In this document: in pieces, positions 16,603 through 26,749 of the stretch
How positions within the stretch are numbered: the stretch's first letter is position 1
How the letters are laid out: each line of letters begins with the position of its first letter
Assembly: GCF_003148465.1 (NCBI RefSeq)
Contig: NZ_QGGI01000007.1
Span: forward strand, 84,830 to 148,829
Direction of reading: 5' to 3'
From: Oceanotoga teriensis
GTDB taxonomy: Bacteria > Thermotogota > Thermotogae > Petrotogales > Petrotogaceae
Length of the DNA stretch: 64,000 bases
The notes under the pieces: model-generated
Told to the model about the DNA's origin: nothing
The model's database searches: none
The model's input: the letters and a program-made list of their open reading frames with translations, nothing else
Program-made: the position numbers and the translations under genes

Positions 16603-18948
16603 TTAAAAAACTATAAATGGAAGTTCATTTATAGGATCATCATCTATAATAAATCCATTATAAAGAGATTGTTGCAATGAAATTCTTTCGCCATTTATTT
16701 TTATATATCCTGAAACATTATAATCAGCATAATTATCAGGTAATTTTATTATTTCAATATTATCTATCCATGCAGTATCCATATTTGAAGAAGCTGCACT
16801 ATCTTTAGAATATTCAAATTCTATTTTATTTTCTCCTTGTTCAAGAGGAATAGAAGCTGTTTCCCAATCTAAATTTCCTGAAACTTTAAATACAATTTCA
16901 TCATTTATTTTAACAAATAAATAATCATAATCAGCTTCACTTGAAACTTTATAATCAAAATTCATTATATAACCATATTTTGAATTTGGCAACGTAGTTG
17001 TTGTACTAAAATTAGATACTTCATCATCATCTATATCAGCAAATTTTACAACATTATCATGAACTCCAGCTACATCAACAATAAATGGAGCATTTGAACT
17101 AAGTTCCCAAGACATTTTAGAAAAATCTCCTGTTTCAAAATTATCTGATAAAGTAGGAGGATTCAAAGGTGGTAAAGAATCTGGTTCTACTTTAATATAA
17201 AATACCATAGTTCCCGGATCTGTTATAGTTGTTATAGAAGTTAATGGTTCAGAATAAACTTCTGTAACCTTATCTGCACCTAAAAGTTTCAAAGTATAAT
17301 TTCCTGAAGCCATTGGTTTAGCCATTGATAATTCAAAAGTAGATTTCATAGTATAATTAATTTTAGTATCTTCATCAACTTTAACATCTTTAACTGTTAT
17401 AGAATTTTGTTCTGCACTTCTGAATGCTAAAGAATTTGTATCTAATAAATCAGGTCCACCCATTATAACATCGTATGTATCAGGATCTATTTGATAAAAT
17501 CCACAAACTCCGTTAGCATTAGTTCTTGCATAATAACTTGGTCCATTATTTCTCTTTAAAGTTACATAAATTCCAGCAAGTGGTACTTTTCCAGTACTAT
17601 CTGTAACAGTAATTTCTAAATTACCACCAGTATGAGAAGGAAGTTCTGCACTTAAAGCTTCTAAAGGATCTATTCTTCCATAACCAGATTTTTCATCCCA
17701 ACCAGTTACTCCAATATCTTTAGCTGTTAATTCCATAAGTTTTCTTATTTGATATCCAGTTGCATTTGGATATTTTTCAAATAATAAAGCAGCTAAAGCT
17801 GAAACATATGGAGAAGCCATAGATGTACCATTATAAAAAGAATAAGGTCCATAAATATTACTTAATTCAATACTATTATGAGCTATAGTTGATAATATTT
17901 GATAACCAGGAGCTATTACAGAAACTGAATCTCCTCCAGTTGAAAAATCTGTAACATTATCATCCGGTCCACTAGCACCAACACCTATTATACCTGGTAA
18001 TGAATTAGGACTTCCCCAATTTTCTTCAATGTGAGTATTACCAGTAGAAACAACTACTAAGACATTATTTCTTAAAGCATAATCAAAACCTTCTTTTAAA
18101 GTATCAGAATAACCAGGTCCACCCCAACTATTTTGAAGGATTTTTGCACCATTTATAACAGACCATTGTGCATTTAAAGCAACATTAAAATCCCCTACAA
18201 AATCAGGAGCAAAAACAGGAGCTACCATTAATTTTGCATCTGGTGAAAGACCTTTTATACCTGTTCCATTTTCAAAATTTCCAGTACCAGCAACTATACC
18301 AGAAACATGTGTTCCATGATCTCCATAAGGAACTGAAGTTCCTGCAGGGATTGTTTTTTTATTATAATAATCTATTCCATCAACATATTGTCCTTGCAAA
18401 TCTGGATGTGCTGAATCAGAACCACCATCCATTATAGAAACAATTACATCTTTTCCAGTATATCCTAAATTCCAAACTTCTTCAGCTTTAAGCTTTTTTA
18501 AAGCCCATTGTGAACTATATCTTGAAGGTGCTTTTGAACTTATATCTACTATATCTACTTTTTCATAAGGTGTTATTTCTCTTTTAAAATTTGGTTCTGC
18601 AAATCTTATACCTTCAACCTTATTTTTTATTAAAACTTCTAAAGCTTTTTTAGTAGAAATATCTAAAGTTAAATTTGCTATTTTTAAATTTTCAGCTTTT
18701 TCTATATCTTCAGCCTTTAATAATTTTACTATTTTATCCAAAGCTTCTTCGTTTTCATAACCTACATTTATTTGATTATCAAAATATTCATACAAATCTA
18801 ATTCATCTATTCTTTTACTTATTAAATCTTCAAATCTATAATTTTTTGATATATCATTATTATTTTCATTATTTTTTTCTTTTGGCATCATACAACTACT
18901 TAAAATTAAAGCAGTTAATACTAATAAAACAATAAATAGTTTTTTCAC
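16603..18948 (-). CDS. subtilisin-like serine protease, lipoprotein
   Basis: This 781-residue protein has a lipoprotein signal peptide ending LILSSC, so it is membrane-tethered outside the cytoplasm. A propeptide-like region follows (about residues 35-120). The S8 catalytic residues are Asp in VSIMDGGSD (about 173), His in GDHGTHVSG (about 211), oxyanion Asn in LQNSWGG (about 273) and Ser in NGTSMASP (about 375). The C-terminal part holds a carboxypeptidase-regulatory-like beta-sandwich (ITVTDSTGKVPLAGIYVTLK) and a jelly-roll domain with NFETGDFSKMSWELSS. The start is GTG with GGGGTGAG upstream. It lies 15 bases after another lipoprotein gene, forming a two-gene unit. Confidence 0.92.
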   Translation of the reverse strand: MKKLFIVLLVLTALILSSCMMPKEKNNENNNDISKNYRFEDLISKRIDELDLYEYFDNQINVGYENEEALDKIVKLLKAEDIEKAENLKIANLTLDISTKKALEVLIKNKVEGIRFAEPNFKREITPYEKVDIVDISSKAPSRYSSQWALKKLKAEEVWNLGYTGKDVIVSIMDGGSDSAHPDLQGQYVDGIDYYNKKTIPAGTSVPYGDHGTHVSGIVAGTGNFENGTGIKGLSPDAKLMVAPVFAPDFVGDFNVALNAQWSVINGAKILQNSWGGPGYSDTLKEGFDYALRNNVLVVVSTGNTHIEENWGSPNSLPGIIGVGASGPDDNVTDFSTGGDSVSVIAPGYQILSTIAHNSIELSNIYGPYSFYNGTSMASPYVSALAALLFEKYPNATGYQIRKLMELTAKDIGVTGWDEKSGYGRIDPLEALSAELPSHTGGNLEITVTDSTGKVPLAGIYVTLKRNNGPSYYARTNANGVCGFYQIDPDTYDVIMGGPDLLDTNSLAFRSAEQNSITVKDVKVDEDTKINYTMKSTFELSMAKPMASGNYTLKLLGADKVTEVYSEPLTSITTITDPGTMVFYIKVEPDSLPPLNPPTLSDNFETGDFSKMSWELSSNAPFIVDVAGVHDNVVKFADIDDDEVSNFSTTTTLPNSKYGYIMNFDYKVSSEADYDYLFVKINDEIVFKVSGNLDWETASIPLEQGENKIEFEYSKDSAASSNMDTAWIDNIEIIKLPDNYADYNVSGYIKINGERISLQQSLYNGFIIDDDPINELPFIVF

Positions 18949-18963
18949 TACAACTCACCCCCC

Positions 18964-21015
18964 TTAATTTAACGTCTCAGTTGTAAAATCAGCATGTAAA
19001 TCAGGTTCCATACCATATGGATAAGGATCTACTCCCCAACCTTTATCTCTATATCTAAAATCTGCCGAAATAGAATATGATTCACTATCATCATCTATAG
19101 AAATAGCGTAAGCAATATTTATTCCCCAGTTATAAGACTTTCCATTTTCAAGTTTATCAGATTTATAAAGAGAATTATCTCCACTTACAAATATTCCATA
19201 AGGATTAATTACATGCCAATTTAAACCATCTTTTTCAACATTTCCAGTAAATTCTACAGATACATCTTCTTTTCCCAATGTAGCAAATGTATAACCAAAT
19301 GGTTCTGTTGAAGTATCGGAAACAGGAACAAATAATCCATTATTCGATTGATTCCAATCATATACAAAAAGGTTATAAGCATATACAACATCAGAATCGG
19401 AAACCAATTCTTTATCTGGTCCCCATTTAAATACAGGGTTCACAGAAACATCCATAGAATTATGTTCAGGAGATTTTAATTCTATATTAAATTGATCCAT
19501 AGGAACTACAGATCCTAATTTTGTCATATTTCCTTCATATCCATTATATTTAGGTTTTATACCATACCATACTTCTTCTCCTGGAGTTAACTGTGATGAT
19601 TGATCTACAAAATTAGCCAAAGGTTTACTTTGTAATATTCTATAAGTTGTATAAGAAGATCTAACAGTACCTATTTTTACATAATTTATATCATCAAAAG
19701 ATCTATAAACATTGTATGCCTCAGGTTCTTCATAATCATCTGGACCTTCTATAAGTGAATTAGCTTTTAATATTTCATAGCTATCAAAATCTATCCAGAA
19801 TAATTCAATATATAAATTAGAATCTGTTTGAATTCCATTCATATCTACTTCTAATTCAGGAATATTTAATGAAATAGAATTATCAAAAGTTCTATTTTTT
19901 CCTGTCAAATCTACAGGATCATTATAATAAGCTAAACCTCTTCTTCTCATCCAAGAAATCATATTTTTTTGATTTAAAATTGCAACATCTGTTGCTTTCA
20001 TCACATTATAAGGTGTTGCTGGTGCTGTATCTAATACTCTTTGAACATTTACATAATCTATATTCAAAACCAAATTATCATTATGATCATAAACCGCAGT
20101 AAATAAAGCATTTTCACCATTTGATAGACCTGTTAAACTTATATTTGAAGTGGTTTTAGTTGATTCACTCGAATAAGTAGCAGTTCTATCAGATATCATA
20201 GCTCCTGAACCAGGAATTCTATTCCAATTTGTGAGATATGTTATATAATGAAATTCTTCTTTTTGTAAAATTTCTAAAGAAGCTTTAAAATTTTGTGTAG
20301 CTGGTGTAGTATCAATATTAAATGGAGTATCATCAGAATTATAATAATTAATAGTTACTTCATTTAATTCTATATCTGATGAATCTTCCCATAAAGAAGC
20401 TTTTCTTGAATAAATTTCTAAAGGTTCTTTATTTAAAAAATATGTTGGTTTTAAATTTTTTACAACTGTTTTAGCATTACCCTCTTTAGTTATAACAAGT
20501 TCTACTTTTTCAGGTATATTTGGTATATTTATATCAGCATAACCCTCTTCATCTGCTATAAATTCACCGAGTTTTGAATCATTAGACGAATTAAAAACCT
20601 CTATTTTTCCCTCTGAAACTCTTGGACCAGAATTATATTTAACTAATAATACTTCTAAGCCTTTAGTCCAAAATTCATAAACATCACTTGAAACTTTTTG
20701 AGAACCATCTGAAACTTCAATTTTCCAATAATATCTCTTATTAGGTTCTGTTTGAATATCATAATAGTTATTAGTTAATTTTTCAGCTACTTTATTTAAA
20801 TTAGTTTCTGATTCTCCAACATAAACAGCATAAGTTAGAGGTACATTAGATTCTGATTTTTTCCAAGTCAATCTAACAGTACCTTCTAAATGTTTTGTTC
20901 CATTTTCTGGAGTAAACTTATTCTCTATTACTGGTGGCTTCTGAGTTTGAGTACAAGATACCAGTAATATTCCAGCCATGATAGTTAACATGATTAAAAA
21001 AAGTACTTTTTTCAC
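18964..21015 (-). CDS. large lipoprotein with fibronectin-III-like domain
   Basis: This 683-residue protein has a signal peptide with lipobox LLVSC. An N-terminal fibronectin-III-like module follows (about residues 30-115, with RYYWKIEVSDG), then a short beta-sandwich region, and another module around VYRSFDDINYVKIGTVRS. No catalytic motif is recognised. It starts with GTG after AAGGGGGG and is followed at 15 bases by the protease gene. It is probably a surface-exposed binding or scaffold protein acting with the protease. Confidence 0.8.
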   Translation of the reverse strand: MKKVLFLIMLTIMAGILLVSCTQTQKPPVIENKFTPENGTKHLEGTVRLTWKKSESNVPLTYAVYVGESETNLNKVAEKLTNNYYDIQTEPNKRYYWKIEVSDGSQKVSSDVYEFWTKGLEVLLVKYNSGPRVSEGKIEVFNSSNDSKLGEFIADEEGYADINIPNIPEKVELVITKEGNAKTVVKNLKPTYFLNKEPLEIYSRKASLWEDSSDIELNEVTINYYNSDDTPFNIDTTPATQNFKASLEILQKEEFHYITYLTNWNRIPGSGAMISDRTATYSSESTKTTSNISLTGLSNGENALFTAVYDHNDNLVLNIDYVNVQRVLDTAPATPYNVMKATDVAILNQKNMISWMRRRGLAYYNDPVDLTGKNRTFDNSISLNIPELEVDMNGIQTDSNLYIELFWIDFDSYEILKANSLIEGPDDYEEPEAYNVYRSFDDINYVKIGTVRSSYTTYRILQSKPLANFVDQSSQLTPGEEVWYGIKPKYNGYEGNMTKLGSVVPMDQFNIELKSPEHNSMDVSVNPVFKWGPDKELVSDSDVVYAYNLFVYDWNQSNNGLFVPVSDTSTEPFGYTFATLGKEDVSVEFTGNVEKDGLNWHVINPYGIFVSGDNSLYKSDKLENGKSYNWGINIAYAISIDDDSESYSISADFRYRDKGWGVDPYPYGMEPDLHADFTTETLN

Positions 21016-21794
21016 TTAAATCCCCCCTTAATGAGTAATTTTTATGACTTTCTCTTTAATTTTTGAATTTTCATTTAATTCAAAACATATAAAATTCAAA
21101 AAAAATTAATAATCTTAACTTTATATTATTATACAACTTTAAAATAAAAAAATCAATTTTTAATAAAAAATGAATAAAATTACTTATTGTAAATTATTTT
21201 TGAATTTTTTTTCATATGTAAATGATGTGTTTCTTTTCATACTTTATTGTAAAATATAATAGCAATAAAATTTTTATAAATTATTAATCAAATGACATAT
21301 AAAAAAACTTATCAACTTATCGACATTGGTTAAATCTTTGTTAGTTTATAAAATACTTACATTTTTTTTATTTTTATTCAAGATTTAAGTTATAAACTAT
21401 CAACGTTGATAAGTTGATTTAGTTGATAACTTTCAAAAATATCTCAAATACATTATTTAATAAGTTATGAACTTTTAAATTAAAAAAATATCAACAAAAA
21501 ATGTCTATAACTATGTTATCGACATGATTTTCGATAACTCAGTCGATAATTATGTCGATACAAAAAACTATCAACATGATAATAATATACAAAAGTGTAC
21601 TTATAAGTTATCAACAAAAATGAGTTGATAACAATAATAATAAGTTGATAAGTTATAGACTTAATTTAATAAGAATTCAAGCTAATTTGAATCACTTTTC
21701 AACTATCAACATCATATCACTATCACTACTACCATATATATATAAGAGACTATAAAAATTATAAACAATAAAAAAATTCGAAAGGGGTAATAAA
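21016..21794. repeat. 779-base intergenic region with a cluster of TTATCAAC/GTTGATAA octamers
   Basis: No gene is seen here. Perfect TTATCAAC or its complement occurs at 21309, 21405, 21422, 21608, 21624 and 21644. One-base variants occur at 21317 and 21516 (TTATCGAC), 21542 (GTCGATAA), 21397, 21568 and 21703 (CTATCAAC), and 21488 (ATATCAAC). Two form a perfect 14-base palindrome at 21398-21411. TTATCAACA differs from the classic DnaA box TTATCCACA by one base, and an AT-only-like stretch lies next to it (21100-21300). It could be a replication-origin-like or DnaA-binding locus, or an operator array for the divergent genes. No dnaA or dnaN gene is nearby. Confidence 0.7.
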
Positions 21795-22388
21795 ATGAAA
21801 AGTGGAAGACTTGTATTAATAGTAGGACCTATGTACTCTGGAAAAACATCTGAATTACTATCATATGTTGAAATATATCATTTAGGAAAAAAGAATTACA
21901 AAGCTTTCAAACCATCAATAGATAACAGATATGATGAAACATTCATAGTATCTCATAACAATACAAGAGTAAAAGCATATCCTATAAAAGAACCAAAAGA
22001 AATATTTAAAATACTTGAAGGAAATGAAAAAGCAGTATTTATAGATGAAATACAATTCATATCAGAAGAATTAAAAGACATAATACTAAATCTAATTGAT
22101 AAAGGAATAGATGTATTCTGCTCAGGATTAGACTTAAGTTTTAAAAACAATATATTTCCAACAACAAGTATATTAATGGGATATGCAGATGAAGTAATAA
22201 AGAAAAAAGCAGTATGTCACGAATGTGGAGAATACACAGGAACTATATCTTATAAAACCATTGAAAATGGTGGAGAAATAGATATAGGTGGATTTGATAA
22301 ATATATAGCTGTGTGTAGAGACTGCTATAAAAAATTGAATGAAAAACAAAAAAAAGAACAAAAGATAAACATGAACAAATTATTTTAA
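21795..22388 (+). CDS. tdk: thymidine kinase
   Basis: This 197-residue enzyme phosphorylates thymidine in the salvage pathway. It has the P-loop GPMYSGKTSELL (residues 10-21), the Walker-B-like VFIDEIQFI, and a structural zinc site with CHECG and CRDC near the C-terminus. This is the TK1 family with normal length. The start follows AAAGGGG. The next gene begins 22 bases downstream with no terminator between, so thymidine kinase may be transcribed together with the Yeh-like module. Confidence 0.96.
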   Translation: MKSGRLVLIVGPMYSGKTSELLSYVEIYHLGKKNYKAFKPSIDNRYDETFIVSHNNTRVKAYPIKEPKEIFKILEGNEKAVFIDEIQFISEELKDIILNLIDKGIDVFCSGLDLSFKNNIFPTTSILMGYADEVIKKKAVCHECGEYTGTISYKTIENGGEIDIGGFDKYIAVCRDCYKKLNEKQKKEQKINMNKLF

Positions 22389-22410
22389 TTAAAAAAGGGA
22401 GTTACTAATA

Positions 22411-25400
22411 TTGAATTATAAAGAAAAATATTTTGAACCAATAAAAAATAAACTCAACAAAGAAGAAATAAATATATTAGAATCATACTACAAAAATTCA
22501 GAAAATTTCATAGAAACTAAAAATAAGATAAAAACAAATACAAATTTTTCATACTTCAATTTTTTCTTATACACTCCAAAAGAAGAATTAAAAGAAAACT
22601 ATTACAAAGTATTTAAAATACTTTCCTTAATTACAAATGATGTAGACTTAGCTTTAGAAATATTGAAAGAAAGCAATGAAAATCTAGATATTGAATATAT
22701 AGAAAAAACAGATGAAACATTCTTCACATATTTAAATATAATAATGAACACAATAAAATATACAAAACAAATACTTATAAACAAAGAAATTCCAAAAAAT
22801 TTAAATGATGAAAAAGAATATAAAAAACATATAAAAAATATGGATAAAATATATAATACAACAAATTCAAACGATTTAAAAATACAAATATTATACATAA
22901 AATACATACATGATCAAAATGAAAAATACTTAGATGAAATAAAAAAAATTATAAATTTATCAAAAATAAACAAACAAAAAGATTTCATCATGTTGATAAC
23001 TTACACATTATACAAAATAAACAAAATCCATGGAAAAGAAATAGAAGAAAAAATACAACAAATATTTATAAATCACTCAACAACAATATACTCAATATAT
23101 TCAAATATCTCATATTCTTCAATAGAAAGAATGAATTTTTATATGAACGAATTCAACGACTTATCAACAAAAATGAAATTAAATGAAAAACTATTAAAAA
23201 CATTCTTAAAAAATGTAATAATATTCAGTTATGGTGAAAAAAAGATATTAAAAGAACTTATGAATCATCAGATAAATCAAGAATATATAGAACAACTATT
23301 AGAAATAATAAAAACTTTTGACAAAAAAGAAGATATGATAAAAACACTAATAATACATGCATACCTAATAAAAAAAGCAAAAGATCTAAATATAAAAATA
23401 GAAAAACACATAAAATATTTTGAAGACAAATTTATAAACAATATATTTAAAGCATTAAAAGAAAAAAAAGAATATCAAGAAATAAAACAATTATTAAAAA
23501 CAAAAAATATATTAGAACATGATTATCAAAAAATATCATATTTCATACATGATTTATCATACTCATTATATTTTGAAATATCAGCTTACTTATTATTAGA
23601 AGAATCAAATATATGTGGAAATTATATAAAACTAAATTATCACTTAAGCGAATACATATTAAACATCATAGGACTAAAATATCAATCAAAAAATGTAATA
23701 GATCAAATAATATCAATAGGTGAAAATCAAGAATATATAATAAACTTAATAGAAAGTGATTGGATACATGTTCAAAATTTAAGTGATGATATAAAAAAAG
23801 ATTATTTAGAATACATAGAAAAAAATGAACTATTAGAAAAAAAATTAAACAAAAATACAAATTATATAATATACAAAGATATATTCAATTACTACATAAA
23901 AAAACCAATAATAAACAAAAAAATAATAGTTGAATCATTAAATTCAAAATCCAAAAAAATCAGAGATTTAATAATAGAAAACTTAAAAGGAAAAAATGAA
24001 TATGATGAAGAACTACAAAAACTTTCAAAACAAAAATTACCCAAAGCAAACAAAGAAGAATTAGAATATCTTATAACATACAATAAAATAAACAAATTCG
24101 ATACAAAAAACAATTCAATAGTCAATCTGATAAAAGAATTATACAATCCAAAAATAATAGATAAAAAATTAGAAAAATTAAATATAATAGATATACCAAA
24201 AATAAAATATGAACAAAAAAATGAATATATAGATGAAATAGTTATAAAATATTACATATCCTCATTCCTTTTAAGTCCAAAAGTGGAACTACCTTTACTT
24301 GCAAATGAAATAAAAGAAAAATTATCTAAAAATGATTTAAACACATTAGGAAGATATGTATACAATATATGGCAAAACAATGGAGCAAAAGCAAAAGAAA
24401 AAATGGCTATGGTATTTGCTGTTTATAACTGTGATGATGAATTCATAATAGAATTCAAAAAACAAATAGACGATTGGGCTTTAAATATGAGAGGTGCAAT
24501 AGCAGCGGAAGGAATAAAAGCATTATCATTTCATGGAAGTGATTATGCACTGATGCAACTCGATACAATAAGTAGAAAATACAAACACAAAAAAGTAAAA
24601 GAAACTGCAAAAGAATACTTTTATATAGCAGCTAAAAATATGGGATTAACCTCTGAAGAGCTCTCAGATAAAGTAATACCCAATCTTGGATTCAATACAA
24701 AAGGTGAAATAGAACTAAATTATGGAAATAGAAAATTCATAGGAAAATTAAATAAAGATCTAACAATACAAATATATGATCAAGAAGGAAAAAAATTAAA
24801 AACTCTTCCAAAACCAAATAAATCTGATGATGAACAAATAGCAAAAACAACAAAAAAAGAATTTACAAACCTAAAAAAACAATTAAAAACGGTCATAGAA
24901 TCTCAAAAATTAAGATTAGAAAGAGCAATATTCATAACAAGAAAATGGAATTCAAAAACATTCAAAGAAGTATTCAAAGACAATCCAATAATGAATATAT
25001 TTGCAACAGGACTTATATGGGGCATAATAGACCAAAATCAAAAAATACAAAAAACATTCAGATATATGGAAGATGGAACATTCGAAAACCAAGAATATGA
25101 TCAAATAAAACTCAAATCAGAAGATCAAATAGTACTAATACACCCATTTGATATAACAGAAAAACAAATAAATGAATGGAAAGAAAATTTACAAGACAAT
25201 GAAATAGAGCAACCTGTAAATCAATTAAACATAAAACTAATAAAATTAACCCAAGAAGAACAAGAAAAACACTTTTTAAAAAGATATAAAGGTAAAAAAA
25301 TGTATGTTGCAACCCTAATAAATAGATTAGAAAAATTGGGATGGAGTAAAAATTCAATAACCGATGGTGGTGGATATAGCGGATTTCATCTACAATTTGA

Positions 25401-25623
25401 TGAACTTAAATATGGAGCACAAATACATGGTTCTGATTTATACATAGGTGGAATTGATGAAACAACAGAAATAGAAGAACTTGCATTCTATAAAAAAGAA
25501 GAAATAGAAAGAGGATCCTATTTATATGATGACCTAAACGAAAATAATACATATAAAATAAAAAATGTAGACAAAAAATTTCTAAATGCTGTATTAAACC
25601 AATTAGATGAAGTAATAAAATAA
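22411..25623 (+). CDS. DUF4132/MolR family protein (YehI-like)
   Basis: This 1070-residue protein has a long alpha-helical, Ile/Lys/Asn-rich N-terminal part (about 1-700). A conserved C-terminal part follows, with NMRGAIAAEGIKALSFHGSD, KWNSKTFKEVF, NIFATGLIWGIIDQ and IVLIHPFDITEKQINEWK, as in DUF4132 and E. coli YehI/MolR. No WGR domain was seen at the N-terminus. The start is TTG with AAAGGGAG before it. It heads a set in the same order as E. coli yehI-yehL-yehM-yehP-yehQ. The biochemical role of this family is not established. Confidence 0.85.
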   Translation: MNYKEKYFEPIKNKLNKEEINILESYYKNSENFIETKNKIKTNTNFSYFNFFLYTPKEELKENYYKVFKILSLITNDVDLALEILKESNENLDIEYIEKTDETFFTYLNIIMNTIKYTKQILINKEIPKNLNDEKEYKKHIKNMDKIYNTTNSNDLKIQILYIKYIHDQNEKYLDEIKKIINLSKINKQKDFIMLITYTLYKINKIHGKEIEEKIQQIFINHSTTIYSIYSNISYSSIERMNFYMNEFNDLSTKMKLNEKLLKTFLKNVIIFSYGEKKILKELMNHQINQEYIEQLLEIIKTFDKKEDMIKTLIIHAYLIKKAKDLNIKIEKHIKYFEDKFINNIFKALKEKKEYQEIKQLLKTKNILEHDYQKISYFIHDLSYSLYFEISAYLLLEESNICGNYIKLNYHLSEYILNIIGLKYQSKNVIDQIISIGENQEYIINLIESDWIHVQNLSDDIKKDYLEYIEKNELLEKKLNKNTNYIIYKDIFNYYIKKPIINKKIIVESLNSKSKKIRDLIIENLKGKNEYDEELQKLSKQKLPKANKEELEYLITYNKINKFDTKNNSIVNLIKELYNPKIIDKKLEKLNIIDIPKIKYEQKNEYIDEIVIKYYISSFLLSPKVELPLLANEIKEKLSKNDLNTLGRYVYNIWQNNGAKAKEKMAMVFAVYNCDDEFIIEFKKQIDDWALNMRGAIAAEGIKALSFHGSDYALMQLDTISRKYKHKKVKETAKEYFYIAAKNMGLTSEELSDKVIPNLGFNTKGEIELNYGNRKFIGKLNKDLTIQIYDQEGKKLKTLPKPNKSDDEQIAKTTKKEFTNLKKQLKTVIESQKLRLERAIFITRKWNSKTFKEVFKDNPIMNIFATGLIWGIIDQNQKIQKTFRYMEDGTFENQEYDQIKLKSEDQIVLIHPFDITEKQINEWKENLQDNEIEQPVNQLNIKLIKLTQEEQEKHFLKRYKGKKMYVATLINRLEKLGWSKNSITDGGGYSGFHLQFDELKYGAQIHGSDLYIGGIDETTEIEELAFYKKEEIERGSYLYDDLNENNTYKIKNVDKKFLNAVLNQLDEVIK

Positions 25624-25629
25624 AATAAT

Positions 25630-25660
25630 TAGTCAAGTGGTAAAAATTACTACTTGACTA
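25630..25660 (+). other. hairpin between the YehI-like and MoxR genes
   Basis: A 14-base stem TAGTCAAGTGGTAA/TTACTACTTGACTA (one G-U pair) with an AAA loop begins seven bases after the stop. A weak AT tract but no T-run follows, then the MoxR ribosome site. It may set the ratio between the two proteins or mark an RNA processing site. Confidence 0.65.
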
Positions 25661-25681
25661 ATATTATATAGAGGTGCATAA

Positions 25682-26749
25682 ATGCAAATAATAAAACAAC
25701 CAATGGAAATACAATACAAAGAAGAAATACAAAAACTTATAAAAAATGAAAAAGAAGACAAACCAGAAGGGTGGCAAATGTCTCCATTATCTGTAAAAAA
25801 ATTCATACTTGGAGATAAAAAATTACAAATAAGCAAAAAAATATATGGAAATGATGACATAGTAGAAAGATCAATAGTTACACTTGCAACAGACAGAGGA
25901 CTACTGTTAACAGGTGTCCCAGGAACAGCTAAAACAATGCTCAGCGAACTTTTAACTGCTGCTATATGTAATGATTCATTGAACACAATACAAGGCAATA
26001 TAGGTACAAATGAAGCCGATTTAAAATACTCTTGGAATTACTCATTATTAATTTCAAATGGTCCAAATAAAAAATCAATGATAAAATCACCTGTATTAAA
26101 AGCCATGGAAAAAGGTTCAATAGTAAGATTTGAAGAAATAACAAGAAGTCCTCAAGAAGTACAAGACATGCTAATATCAATAATGAGTGATAAATTGATA
26201 CAAATACCAGAACTAAAAGAAAACAACACAATATTTGCAAAAAAAGGATTCAATATAATAGCTACAGCCAACACATTAGATAAAGGTGTAAATGAAATGA
26301 GTAGTGCATTAAAGAGAAGATTTAATATAGAACATATAAAACCCTTAAACAACATAAAATTAGAACAAGAAATAGTAAAAAATCAAATAATAAAAATGGA
26401 TGAAAAAAACAAAATAGACGAAAACATAATAGAAATATTGACAACAATATACAATGACTTAAGAACTGGAATAACGATAGAAGGAGATTTAATAGAAAAA
26501 CCTGAAAAAAACTTATCAACTGCAGAACTTGTAAATGTATATCATGAATGTATGATACATGCAAAATTCTTTTCAAATTCAGAAATAGATGCAAATATAG
26601 TTTTTGATAAATTAATAAACAGTTTTGATGAAAACAATGAAAATGATATAAGAGCTTTAAATTACTACTTTGAAAAAACAATAAAACTAAGATCATCAAC
26701 AAATGAAATATACAATAAATTATATAAAAATATGGTAAAAATAAAATGA
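25682..26749 (+). CDS. MoxR-type AAA+ ATPase (YehL-like)
   Basis: This 355-residue ATPase has Walker A GVPGTAKTMLSEL (about residues 78-90), the Walker-B-like segment GSIVRFEEITRS where the usual DE is EE, and sensor-1 region IIATANTLDKGVNEMSSAL with arginine-finger-like KRRF. MoxR ATPases commonly remodel protein complexes together with VWA-domain partners, and such a partner is encoded two genes downstream. The start follows GAGGTG. Its stop overlaps the next start (ATGA). Confidence 0.92.
   Translation: MQIIKQPMEIQYKEEIQKLIKNEKEDKPEGWQMSPLSVKKFILGDKKLQISKKIYGNDDIVERSIVTLATDRGLLLTGVPGTAKTMLSELLTAAICNDSLNTIQGNIGTNEADLKYSWNYSLLISNGPNKKSMIKSPVLKAMEKGSIVRFEEITRSPQEVQDMLISIMSDKLIQIPELKENNTIFAKKGFNIIATANTLDKGVNEMSSALKRRFNIEHIKPLNNIKLEQEIVKNQIIKMDEKNKIDENIIEILTTIYNDLRTGITIEGDLIEKPEKNLSTAELVNVYHECMIHAKFFSNSEIDANIVFDKLINSFDENNENDIRALNYYFEKTIKLRSSTNEIYNKLYKNMVKIK

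Noticed and set aside
21300..21715. Calling the octamer cluster the chromosomal origin oriC
   Set aside because: No dnaA, dnaN, gyrase or rpmH gene is near, and base skew looks the same on both sides. It is left as an origin-like or regulatory array.
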